A DNA stretch of 29,407 nt, taken from assembly GCA_937885465.1 (NCBI GenBank), contig CAKZZM010000027.1, positions 1 through 29,407 on the forward strand, in the 5' to 3' direction. Below, piece after piece: positions 22,389 to 29,352 of the stretch. A program made the translations under genes and the position numbers. How positions within the stretch are numbered: the stretch's first letter is position 1; each line of letters starts with the position of its first letter. The notes beneath the pieces were generated by a model. It was not told the DNA's origin and did not search any database. It saw only the letters and a list, made by a program, of their open reading frames with translations. The DNA is from an uncultured Bacteroidales bacterium. GTDB lineage: Bacteria > Bacteroidota > Bacteroidia > Bacteroidales > Paludibacteraceae.

Positions 22389-23596
22389 AGCTACGATTTA
22401 GACTAAATATATTATTACTTTTTTGTTGTGTAATATCCGTATATGCGCAAAACAATACTCATTCTCCTTTTTCCAGATATGGATACGGAGAAATGAATGA
22501 TAATGTTCCGGGGGCTTACCGTGCTTTAGGTGGCGTGGGAATAGGTATGCGCGACAATAAAGTTATCAATCCCTCTCAACCGGCATCTTATACCGTAGTA
22601 GATAGTGCCACTTTTATGTTTGACCTGGCAGCATCAGGTATGTGGAATATGTATCACGATGCAACCGGTGCTAAAAACAGGGGAAACGGTAACTTGGAAT
22701 ATATAACGATGCAATTCCCTATTTGGAAGCAACATATAGGTATGTCGCTTGGCGTAACCCCATATTCGATGATAGGCTATAATTTTTCGGCTATTGATTC
22801 CCTCAATTCAGACTATCATTATACAATGTCGTATGAAGGCAAGGGTGGTATAACAGAGATTTATGGAGGTTTGTCGTTTAATATACTTGATTGGTTCGCT
22901 GCCGGTGTAAACCTATATTATATGTTTGGAAGAATAACCAATACTAAGGCGATTGCGTTTACTGAAAATCTATATCCTGTCAACGAAGATAATATCTTAC
23001 ATATAAATGATATACGACTAAAGTACGGCGCGCAGATATTTCATGACTTCGGAGATAATGCTTTTTGCATTGGTGCCGTCTTTGAAAATAAGAAGAAGTT
23101 GCATGGAGATGTTGTGTTAGTTGAGACGACGGCGACAGATACTATAAAAAATTCAACTGTTGATTCCGAATTTCCGATGATGTGGGGAGTAGGGGCAATG
23201 TACAAGTGGTCAAACAGATTGACCGTCAGTGCTGATTATAGTCGATATTGTTGGGGTTCGGCAAAATATTTCGACTCTTCGGTGAGATTGCAAGATAGAG
23301 GAAAAATAGCAGTAGGTGTGGAGTATGTGAATAACCCGTTGGGAAGAAGGTATATTGACCACATGCCTTGGCGATTAGGCGTATCGGTAACGGACCAATA
23401 TGTAAAAGATATTCCGGGGAAGGAATTTTCCATATCAATAGGAACAGCTTTCCCGCTACATAATGTTGCAACGGTCTTTAATACCTCAATAGAATATGGA
23501 TATCGCGGGTCAGCAGTGACATTATCAGAACATTATCTGAGATTAACAGTTAATGTCTCAGTGAACGAAAATTGGTTCTTCAAACGTCGTTTATAA
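22385..23596 (+). CDS. Predicted outer-membrane beta-barrel protein (FadL/PorV-like), unknown function
   Basis: 403 residues from ATG 22385. The signal peptide MKLRFRLNILLLFCCVISVYAQ is followed by HSPFSRYGYGEMNDNVPGAYRALGGVGIGMRDNKVINPSQPASYTVVDS, a start typical of Bacteroidota FadL/PorV-like barrels. The rest alternates short polar turns and amphipathic strands, and the last strand ends NENWFFKRRL. The ORF also opens at TTG 22379, but the ATG overlapping the pyrG stop by 4 bases is favoured. It is the last gene of the recR-pyrG operon. The substrate is unknown; long hydrophobic molecules are transported by FadL proteins, but PorV-like members have other roles. Confidence 0.8.
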   Translation: MKLRFRLNILLLFCCVISVYAQNNTHSPFSRYGYGEMNDNVPGAYRALGGVGIGMRDNKVINPSQPASYTVVDSATFMFDLAASGMWNMYHDATGAKNRGNGNLEYITMQFPIWKQHIGMSLGVTPYSMIGYNFSAIDSLNSDYHYTMSYEGKGGITEIYGGLSFNILDWFAAGVNLYYMFGRITNTKAIAFTENLYPVNEDNILHINDIRLKYGAQIFHDFGDNAFCIGAVFENKKKLHGDVVLVETTATDTIKNSTVDSEFPMMWGVGAMYKWSNRLTVSADYSRYCWGSAKYFDSSVRLQDRGKIAVGVEYVNNPLGRRYIDHMPWRLGVSVTDQYVKDIPGKEFSISIGTAFPLHNVATVFNTSIEYGYRGSAVTLSEHYLRLTVNVSVNENWFFKRRL

Positions 23597-23600
23597 CACT

Positions 23601-23617
23601 TTGGCACGGTATTGGCT
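23601..23617 (+). promoter_or_regulatory. Possible sigma-54 (RpoN) promoter before the TPR-like gene
   Basis: TTGGCACG-GTAT-TGGCT matches the -24/-12 consensus YTGGCACGrNNNTTGCW at all defined bases but one, with the required GG (23603-23604), 10 bases, GC (23615-23616) spacing. The start would be near 23627, giving a leader of about 60 bases. No TTG/TAnnTTTG promoter is evident in this spacer. No activator gene or upstream activator site was identified. Confidence 0.45.
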
Positions 23618-23686
23618 AATTTATATGGTGTAAGGAGAAAGTGAAAGGTGCGGGAGAATGTATAATTACTAAAATAATATAATATT

Positions 23687-25075
23687 ATGAAAGCAAAATC
23701 TTTAATCATTTTATCTATCTGCGCGGTATTGCCTCTGATGGCTTATGCAGATAAGAAGAAAAAAGGTCAGGATGCGCCTGCTCCGGTTGAGGAGGAAACA
23801 TCAATCGTTACGGAAGATTGTATTATGTACACATCTCTGTTCCATGAGTCTGCTAAGAATAAGCAGTATGCTGATGCTTTCGAGCCTTGGATGGCGGTTT
23901 ATAAGACATGCCCCGGATATTCGAAGAATGTGTATGCTGACGGCGTTAAGATCTTGTCATGGAAGATATCACAATATCAGCCCGGCACTGCAGAGTATAA
24001 AGAGTGGCGCGATATGCTGATGACATTATATGACAAGCGAATAAAATATTTCGGCAATGATGCCAAATATCCTACTGCTTGGATTCTCGGTCAGAAAGGT
24101 CTTGATTATTGCGCATTCTTCAGCGAGGATGCCCTGAAAGAAACGGCTTATCCATGGTTGAAAGAATCTGTTGAAAAACAAGGCTCAGGGTCGCAGATAA
24201 AGGTTGTGAGCAAATTGTCAGAGGTGTCATTAGGCCTTTACAAATCTAACCCCGATAAGTATGCTGAGCAGTATATAGCAGACTATCAGATGTGTGTAGA
24301 TGCTCTTGGGGCAATGGCAAACGATCCGAATAACAAAAATGCAAGTGCAGCACAAAGTTATCGTGATAATCTTGAGCAAGTGTTTGCTGCTTCCGGGGCT
24401 GCTGACTGCTCGAAGTTAGACGAGTTGTATGCTAAAGTTGTAGCAGATAACTCTCAAAACCTTGAGATGCTTAACAAGATAATGGGACTTTATCGCCGCG
24501 TTGGTTGCATCGAAAGCGATATCTATTTCGCTGCCGCTGAGTCTGCTCATAAGTTAGCTCCTACCGCCGAGTCTGCCGCCGGTTGCGCCGGTATGAGTAA
24601 GAAGAAAGGAGATTGGCAGGGGGCTGTTGAGTATTATGACCAAGCAACAGATCTCGCTGAGACTAATGAGGATAAGGCTGAATATCAATATCGGGCTGCA
24701 TATTTGCTTTACGATAAGGTTAAGAGTTATCCGCAGTCAAGAGCCTATTTGCGCAAATCGCTTGAGTATAATCCTGAGCAAGGCCGATGCTACATCCTTA
24801 TGGGTATTCTCTATGCTTCTTCTACTCCTTATAGCAAGGAAGAGTACGGTGCAAAGGCTGCTATTCTTAACAAGACGGTATTCTGGGCTGCAGTCGATAA
24901 ATTCAACAAAGCTAAACAAGTAGAGCCGAGTTGCGCTGAGGAAGCAAGTAAGTTGGTTTCTACATACGCAAAATACTTCCCGACAAAAGAGGAGCGTTTC
25001 GACTTGCCTAATGAATTCAGCGGTTCAACGTTCACCGTAGGCGGATGGATAGGTGAGACGACGACTATCCGTTAA
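23687..25075 (+). CDS. Secreted TPR-like repeat protein, unknown function
   Basis: 462 residues with a signal peptide (MKAKSLIILSICAVLPLMAYA), a short Lys-rich and Pro/Glu-rich linker, and then helical repeats over most of the length. TPR-like units are clearest at KNKQYADAFEPWMAVYKTCP, KKGDWQGAVEYYDQATDLAETNEDKAEYQYRAAYLLY and SRAYLRKSLEYNPEQGRCYILMGILY. It is likely periplasmic and likely a protein-interaction scaffold; no enzyme motif is seen. It has a 90-bp spacer with a possible sigma-54 promoter in front, and lptC follows 81 bp downstream. Codon use looks more favoured (fewer rare codons, many GCT/GAG) than in lptC, which suggests abundant expression, but this was judged by eye. Confidence 0.82.
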   Translation: MKAKSLIILSICAVLPLMAYADKKKKGQDAPAPVEEETSIVTEDCIMYTSLFHESAKNKQYADAFEPWMAVYKTCPGYSKNVYADGVKILSWKISQYQPGTAEYKEWRDMLMTLYDKRIKYFGNDAKYPTAWILGQKGLDYCAFFSEDALKETAYPWLKESVEKQGSGSQIKVVSKLSEVSLGLYKSNPDKYAEQYIADYQMCVDALGAMANDPNNKNASAAQSYRDNLEQVFAASGAADCSKLDELYAKVVADNSQNLEMLNKIMGLYRRVGCIESDIYFAAAESAHKLAPTAESAAGCAGMSKKKGDWQGAVEYYDQATDLAETNEDKAEYQYRAAYLLYDKVKSYPQSRAYLRKSLEYNPEQGRCYILMGILYASSTPYSKEEYGAKAAILNKTVFWAAVDKFNKAKQVEPSCAEEASKLVSTYAKYFPTKEERFDLPNEFSGSTFTVGGWIGETTTIR

Positions 25076-25110
25076 TCGCAGAAGAAGGACTTATTTGCGC
25101 CTTACAATAG

Positions 25111-25140
25111 CATTGAAACGGTGCAAAAATACCATTTCAA
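25111..25140 (-). repeat. Repeat R6, 30-bp hairpin (copy 2)
   Basis: TTGAAACGGT (25113-25122) pairs with ACCATTTCAA (25131-25140), with one mismatch. Read on the minus strand the unit agrees with copy 1 (6574-6603) in 9 of the first 10 and all of the last 10 bases. It lies 17 bases before lptC and downstream of the TPR-like gene. Confidence 0.7.
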
Positions 25141-25156
25141 GGACATTTAAATTGAG

Positions 25157-25750
25157 ATGACAATTATTTCAACACAGATAAAAAGCAGAGGTATCTTTCG
25201 GTACCTCCGCTTTTTATTGTTTTACTGTGTTGTTCTGCCGTTATTCCTTTCTTGCGTTAAGCATGATAAGAAACTATCAGCAGAGGCTGTTGATAACCGA
25301 TCAATAATGCCGGTGCTTGATACAAGGCAAGTAACATCGTTAATCTCAGATTCGGGGGTTGTAAGGTACAGAATAACCACTCTTTCTTGGCAGATATATG
25401 ACAAAGCAACCCCTGCATATTGGGAGTTCCCTGAAGGACTATATTTAGAAAAGTTTAATCCTGCTGATTTTTCGATTGATGCGTTTCTTGAAGCAGATTA
25501 TGCTTATTATAACAAAGACGAGGAGAAATGGCATTTGGTCGGTAATGTCCATGCCTTAAATTTAGAAGGCGAGCGGTTTGATACACCCGAGTTGTGGTGG
25601 AGCCAAAAAGAAGAAAAAGTGTATTCCGACACTATAATTACTATTACCAAATCGTCTTCAATAATAAACGGGGTAGGGTTTGAGAGTAACCAAGAGATGA
25701 CCCGTTATTCTATACGTCGCCCCACCGGCGTAATTCCTATCGAAGATTAA
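25157..25750 (+). CDS. lptC: LPS export ABC transporter periplasmic protein LptC (lipoprotein form)
   Basis: Part of the LptB2FGC-A-DE bridge that moves lipopolysaccharide from the inner to the outer membrane. 197 residues. The N-terminus has a basic, hydrophobic signal with a lipobox (PLFLSC, Cys33), as in Bacteroidota LptC, in place of the transmembrane helix of the E. coli protein. The mature part is a single OstA/LptC-like beta-jellyroll: DSGVVRYRITTLSWQIYDK, YWEFPEGLYLEKF, ADYAYYNKDEEKWHLVGNVHALNLEGERFDTPELWWSQKEEKVYSD and GVGFESNQEMTRYSIRRPTG. The gene follows the TPR-like gene and ends before the convergent S24 regulator; the R6 hairpin sits just upstream. The fairly long n-region (about 18 residues before the hydrophobic core) leaves some doubt about the exact start. 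Confidence 0.9.
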   Translation: MTIISTQIKSRGIFRYLRFLLFYCVVLPLFLSCVKHDKKLSAEAVDNRSIMPVLDTRQVTSLISDSGVVRYRITTLSWQIYDKATPAYWEFPEGLYLEKFNPADFSIDAFLEADYAYYNKDEEKWHLVGNVHALNLEGERFDTPELWWSQKEEKVYSDTIITITKSSSIINGVGFESNQEMTRYSIRRPTGVIPIED

Positions 25751-25896
25751 ACCAAATAGATCATTAGCGTTGTGTTATTACGGCTTTATTTTTGAGTGGA
25801 TTTTTTGTTGGTTTGCCGGCCTCGTGGCTGTGGAGTGTTAAAGGTGTGTCATTATGCCGCAATGCGGCAATGGGGGCATGTAACTGATAAGCGATA

Positions 25897-25931
25897 CAAG
25901 AAGAGACGGCGTTATCCGTCGTCTCTTCTTG
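25897..25931. terminator. 15-bp hairpin between convergent lptC and S24 genes (repeat R5)
   Basis: CAAGAAGAGACGGCG (25897-25911) pairs with CGTCGTCTCTTCTTG (25917-25931) around a 5-base loop, with one G-T pair. It sits in the gap between two convergent genes and shares the AGAGACGG core with the hairpin at 9037-9090. There is no U-run. A smaller palindrome TGCCGC-AAT-GCGGCA is at 25855-25869. Apart from these, the 223-bp gap shows nothing. Confidence 0.6.
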
Positions 25932-25973
25932 CATGCGCAAAATGGTCTCATGACCGATTTTGGTTAAGCATGA

Positions 25974-26741
25974 TTACTCCAACCGAATGACTCCAATGAC
26001 TATTGAAAGTGAGCGTATTTCGCTTTTGGGTAGTTTGAACGGCGGATAATTGTCGTTATCTGATTTGCAAAGAACCATATCAGGAGCATCGGGAATCTCA
26101 AACAGCCGTTTGATCATTGCCCCTTGGTTAGAGTCTATCACATATACTTTTCCCCATTGAAAAAATGTTATCTCTTCTACTTTGCGGCAGGCAAGAATAT
26201 CACCATTCGAGTATTTAGGATACATGCTTGAACCGCTTACCCTTATCATGTACTCTGCTTTAGCGGAGATGAACTCCGGCACTTGGTATGAGGGGCAATC
26301 TTCCAATCTAACTCCTTGTTCATCAATGCCGTTATGTCCGGCAACCGCTTCAATGGGAATGAGTGGTAAGGAAGTCCTTTTGTTATTAATGGCGTGGTTT
26401 GTCGCTTGCGAAGAACAGGTTTCTTGTGAGCTTAAGTTCTGTTCGCGCGGGGCGGTGGCCACATTCTTAACCTGAGTATGGCGTGATTTATCTAATCCGG
26501 CCTGTGACTTATAACTCTTTTGTATTACGGCAATATCCTCCCCCGTCAACAGCCAAAAGCGATCGATGTCGGGAAAGGTAGCTATTATGCGTTCAATGAG
26601 TTCGCCACTAAATCGCTGTGTCTTACCTCTTTTGATGTCATGCAGTTTGCTTGCAGGGTAGTTGATCTTATCAGCAAACTGTTTCACGCCCATCTGATTT
26701 TGTTCAAGCAGTTGCTGTAGTATTTCAGCGGAAGAAAGCAT
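25974..26741 (-). CDS. LexA/CI-like S24-family transcriptional regulator (HTH + S24 peptidase)
   Basis: 255 residues. The N-terminal helix-turn-helix (VKQFADKINYPASKLHDIKRGKTQRFSGELIERI, residues 19-52) is followed by a variable linker and a C-terminal S24 domain with the serine-lysine dyad: Ser172 in RVSGSSMYPKYSNGD and Lys211 in GAMIKRLF. The 39-residue spacing is near that of LexA. An Ala-Gly pair in IEAVAGHNG (134-135) is a candidate self-cleavage site. Such proteins may respond to DNA damage or regulate other genes; here it follows DUF4301 by 6 bp and is probably cotranscribed from the promoter at 28404-28433. There are no phage genes around, so a resident chromosomal regulator is more likely than a prophage repressor. 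The target is unknown. Confidence 0.9.
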   Translation of the reverse strand: MLSSAEILQQLLEQNQMGVKQFADKINYPASKLHDIKRGKTQRFSGELIERIIATFPDIDRFWLLTGEDIAVIQKSYKSQAGLDKSRHTQVKNVATAPREQNLSSQETCSSQATNHAINNKRTSLPLIPIEAVAGHNGIDEQGVRLEDCPSYQVPEFISAKAEYMIRVSGSSMYPKYSNGDILACRKVEEITFFQWGKVYVIDSNQGAMIKRLFEIPDAPDMVLCKSDNDNYPPFKLPKSEIRSLSIVIGVIRLE

Positions 26742-26747
26742 AAAATT

Positions 26748-28181
26748 TTATTGATGTTGTTCGCGAAGTAAATCGTTAACTGTTTTAACCGGGTTGAATG
26801 TAGAAATTGGCACTTCAACGAAAAGTGTGTTCCACTTTGCCATTGCACCATTCCAGAGGCCGGGTAACTCAAGTGCTTGCAACTCTTTGCCGTCCTTAGA
26901 TTTCTGCGAGATAAAGCCGGTCATAGGGTCAACAAACTCTTTAAGGTTGAATCGTTGACCTTTGTAATCTTTTACTGCGCAGACGAGGTCAACAGGATTA
27001 AAGTGTGTAGCCTTTTGCATCAATGCCGGATCTGCAATTTGAGAAGACTCCAGAATCTGATTTTGCACCATACCGTTACTCTCTCTTACTCTGAACGGGC
27101 CACCTCCCGGTTCACCTTCGTTTTTAACCATTCCGCACACGCGAAGAGGGCGATTGAGGACGGAAATGAGGGTTTCGCGACTGCCATCGGGTAATGTTAT
27201 TGCAAGGTCTTTCTCTACAAAGCGACGAATAACACTCAGTTTAGCCTCTGAAATCTCAGGATTTTCCAATTCGTGAAGATATGCAAACGATTGCTTTTGC
27301 AGACTGACGAGCACACCTGCAATCAGTTGTTTGTAACGAATAGTAGGCTCTTTTAGTCTGTCGGGAACTACATTGTCGATATTCTTAATGAAAATAACAT
27401 CTGCGTCCTGTTCACCAAGGTTTTCAATCAATGCGCCATGTCCGCCCGGACGGAAGAGTAGTTTGCCATCCGAGGTACGGAAAGGAGTGCCGTCAGGGTT
27501 GGCTGCAAGAGTGTCTGTCGATGGCTTCTGCTCAGAGAATGAAATATTATAATGTACTCCGTAATGCTTCTCATACTGAGCAAGATGTTCGCGTATGTGC
27601 TTAGCGAATAACTCGCGATGTTCATGCGACACGGTGAAATGGAGATTTACCTCGTGTTCCGCATTTTGAGCATAAAGTGCGCCTTCTACCATGTGCTCTA
27701 ATGCAGGTGTGCGGGGACCTTCTGCGTATTTATGAAAGAGCAAGAGTCCCTTAGGCAGTTTGCCGTAATTCATATCTTCAAGCAGCGTGCGAACAATGTC
27801 TTGACCATTATTCGATGCGCAGCGTTGTTTCAATTCATCGTAGAACGCAAAATGTTCTAACTCACAGAGAAACTTCTTGATAAATGTTGTCTCTTCGCCA
27901 TTCTCAAGATATTCAAATAGATTTTTGAACATACGACTTGCGGCACCGCTTGCCGGCACAAATTTAAGAATAGTATGATTCTCGTTCAGATACTCGTTCC
28001 ATACCTTGATATAATGCTCTTCTGATTCTTTGTCAGGGCGCATTATACCATTGTCAATGGCTGCTGCCTCACTGATGTCAAGGGCGGGGAAACCGGTTTC
28101 GAAACAACGAAGTTGTTGCTCTGCCTGCTCAACACTGATGCCACGAGCAGATAATTGTTTTTGATCTTGTTCTGTAAACAT
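26748..28181 (-). CDS. DUF4301 family protein, possible nucleotidyltransferase-like fold
   Basis: 477 residues, soluble, without signal peptide. Conserved stretches I associate with DUF4301 are KFVPASGAASRMFK (residues about 73-86), PKGLLLFHKYAEGPRTPALEHMVEGALYA, FTVSHEHRELF, LLFRPGGHGALIENL and DADVIFIKNIDNVVPDR. The GAASRM and GGHGALIENLxxxDADVIFIKNIDNV elements resemble sugar-nucleotide pyrophosphorylases (substrate loop and metal site), so a nucleotidyltransferase-like fold is possible; the activity is not known to me. It is common in Bacteroidales. The ATG at 28181 is used. It is cotranscribed with the S24 regulator (6-bp gap). The long leader (promoter at 28404-28433, start codon at 28181) is filled with repeats R1, R3 and R4. 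Confidence 0.88.
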   Translation of the reverse strand: MFTEQDQKQLSARGISVEQAEQQLRCFETGFPALDISEAAAIDNGIMRPDKESEEHYIKVWNEYLNENHTILKFVPASGAASRMFKNLFEYLENGEETTFIKKFLCELEHFAFYDELKQRCASNNGQDIVRTLLEDMNYGKLPKGLLLFHKYAEGPRTPALEHMVEGALYAQNAEHEVNLHFTVSHEHRELFAKHIREHLAQYEKHYGVHYNISFSEQKPSTDTLAANPDGTPFRTSDGKLLFRPGGHGALIENLGEQDADVIFIKNIDNVVPDRLKEPTIRYKQLIAGVLVSLQKQSFAYLHELENPEISEAKLSVIRRFVEKDLAITLPDGSRETLISVLNRPLRVCGMVKNEGEPGGGPFRVRESNGMVQNQILESSQIADPALMQKATHFNPVDLVCAVKDYKGQRFNLKEFVDPMTGFISQKSKDGKELQALELPGLWNGAMAKWNTLFVEVPISTFNPVKTVNDLLREQHQ

Positions 28182-28210
28182 AGTTGTATTTATTTTAAAG
28201 TTAATTATGC

Positions 28211-28310
28211 TCCTTCGTACATAGCGTAAGCGGCAGTTCGTACATAGCGCAAGTGGTACATTGTCCTTCGTACTTCCTACATCGTACTTAGCGCAAGCGG
28301 TACTTTGTTA
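28211..28310 (-). repeat. Repeat R4 array in the DUF4301 leader
   Basis: About 100 bases built from variants of CTTCGTACATAGCGCAAG and GGTAC units, repeated three to four times irregularly. TCGTACAT/TCGTACTT blocks match 2662-2690. AGCG(C/T)AAG(C/T)GG recurs three times. It lies inside the predicted 5' leader of the DUF4301 mRNA. Confidence 0.7.
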
Positions 28311-28315
28311 TGGTG

Positions 28316-28370
28316 TCTCCGAACGTTTATATCTCTCGTTTTTATAAAGTCGGCATTTAATGCCGACTTT
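28316..28370 (-). repeat. R3 direct repeat, left copy (partial R1 plus 11-bp hairpin)
   Basis: 55 bases, 53 identical to 29353-29407. It begins with the R1 fragment TCTCCGAACGTT and ends with the hairpin AAAGTCGGCAT-TTA-ATGCCGACTTT (28346-28370). Together with the right copy it flanks the glycosyltransferase gene, about 1.04 kb apart. Confidence 0.88.
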
Positions 28371-28373
28371 AGG

Positions 28374-28397
28374 AGTGGAGAACGTCTCCGAACATTC
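28374..28397 (-). repeat. Repeat R1 copy at the start of the DUF4301 transcript
   Basis: R1 on the minus strand with one change (GAATGTTC). Its 5' end coincides with the transcription start predicted from the TACCTTTG box at 28404-28411. Confidence 0.88.
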
Positions 28398-28403
28398 AAT
28401 ATG

Positions 28404-28433
28404 CAAAGGTAATAAAAAAAAACTTAAAAACAA
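28404..28433 (-). promoter_or_regulatory. Bacteroidota promoter of the DUF4301/S24 operon
   Basis: On the minus strand TTG (28431-28433), 19 bases, then TACCTTTG (28404-28411), matching the consensus. The predicted start is near 28397-28400, exactly where the R1 copy (28374-28397) begins, so the mRNA would carry R1 at its very 5' end and a leader of over 200 bases. Confidence 0.75.
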
Positions 28434-28553
28434 AAAAATCGAGTACTGAATTTACGAATGAAAAGAAAAATTTACATAAGAATTGATAAAGTGCTTTCCA
28501 ATATGCGATAGATTAACAGCAAGTGGCAGAGTATATATAGTTCCGCATATTTT

Positions 28554-29315
28554 TTAACTCTGAAACAAGAAATACATTCGCGCTCGAGCGATGGTATAGA
28601 GAATTTTAAGCGAAGCACGAAAGTCGGCGTTATGAAGTTTTTTCTTCAAAAGGTGGAAAAGCGACTGCTTATCTTGGGGGTGGGGGGTAGAAGTAGTGGA
28701 AGATGGGTTAAGTGTGTAGTAATAGCCAAAATTTTTGAGCATCAAAATCTTCGGATTCTTACTCCATACATCTGCGGAAAACAATATGTCTTCATAATAT
28801 ATGCCGTTCTGAAAGAGAATGCCATCTAATAACTCTCTTTTATACAATCGCATACAAGCGGATGTAAACTGATATTTATTTTGCGGATATTGAGTATATA
28901 AAGTGTCCCCCGCTATATTTATCTTTGTGTAGCCGGTTTGAACGATATCATATCCTCCAATTGATTTTACCAATAACTCAATATAGTCGGTGTTTATGTA
29001 GTCGTCTGCGTCAACAAATATTACATATTTCCCTTTAGTGTGTTTAAGGCCGAAATTGCGGGCAGCCGACTGACCTGAATGATTTTGATGGAGTAGTGTA
29101 ATAGAGGGAAACTCTGAACTCGTTTTTATCTGTTCCCTAAATTTTTCTTGAACTACTGATTGTGTCGCATCTTCTGACCCATCGTCTATAATAATAATCT
29201 GCAAGTTATTGTAGGTCTGTTGTATCAGACTCTCTATGCATCTGCCGATGAAGGCAGCGGCATTGTATGCCGGTACAATTACAGAAACAATATTATTTTC
29301 GTCAGCAGAAATCAC
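28554..29315 (-). CDS. Family 2 glycosyltransferase (EpsH/WcaA-like)
   Basis: Likely adds a sugar to a cell-surface polysaccharide or lipopolysaccharide; cytoplasmic, acceptor unknown. The GT-A core is clear: VSVIVPAYNAAAFIGRCIESLIQQTY, IIDDGSEDAT (nucleotide-binding Asp pair), SGQSAARNFGLKHTKGKYVIFVDADDY (metal-binding DAD) and IYYEDILFS (acidic catalytic region). The C-terminus ends soon after, giving about 253-263 residues, shorter than many relatives (300 or more). Start: the frame is open to TTG 29345, which would add MNVRRRSLLF encoded by the R1 copy; by analogy with R1 before rseP and 19312, the GTG at 29315 just after R1 is preferred. The gene is flanked by the 55-bp direct repeat R3 (28316-28370 and 29353-29407). 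Base composition looks more AT-rich than neighbours by eye. Confidence 0.88.
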   Translation of the reverse strand: MISADENNIVSVIVPAYNAAAFIGRCIESLIQQTYNNLQIIIIDDGSEDATQSVVQEKFREQIKTSSEFPSITLLHQNHSGQSAARNFGLKHTKGKYVIFVDADDYINTDYIELLVKSIGGYDIVQTGYTKINIAGDTLYTQYPQNKYQFTSACMRLYKRELLDGILFQNGIYYEDILFSADVWSKNPKILMLKNFGYYYTLNPSSTTSTPHPQDKQSLFHLLKKKLHNADFRASLKILYTIARARMYFLFQS

Positions 29316-29319
29316 AAAT

Positions 29320-29343
29320 AGTAAAGAACGTCTCCGAACGTTC
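29320..29343 (-). repeat. Repeat R1 copy upstream of the terminal glycosyltransferase
   Basis: Minus-strand R1 with TTTACT at the end in place of TCCACT. It is preceded by TAAATTTG (29343-29350), which resembles a -7 box, but no TTG lies at the right distance. It ends 4 bases before GTG 29315. Confidence 0.86.
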
Positions 29344-29352
29344 AAATTTAAT

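Larger units (their letters stand above)
28182..28553. other. 372-bp gene-free spacer packed with repeats
   Basis: From right to left (direction of transcription): an A-rich tract with no feature seen (28434-28553), the promoter (28404-28433), R1 (28374-28397), the R3 hairpin unit with a partial R1 (28316-28370), the R4 array (28211-28310), and 29 bases to the DUF4301 start. No tRNA or convincing gene is seen. A 40-codon frame starting at TTG 28399 runs through R1 and R3 and reads NVRR twice. Confidence 0.7.

Noticed and set aside
25796..25990. 64-residue ORF in the gap between lptC and the S24 gene
   Set aside because: It has a TTG start, no family features, translates the terminator-like hairpin and overlaps the convergent gene.
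25974..26741. Prophage repressor marking a phage remnant
   Set aside because: No integrase, structural or lysis gene lies nearby; the gene sits 6 bp after DUF4301 in a normal operon.
28346..28370. R3 hairpin as an intrinsic terminator of the glycosyltransferase gene
   Set aside because: On the minus strand the stem is followed by ATAAAAACG, not a U-run, and it lies downstream of the DUF4301 promoter inside that leader; a repeat function fits better.
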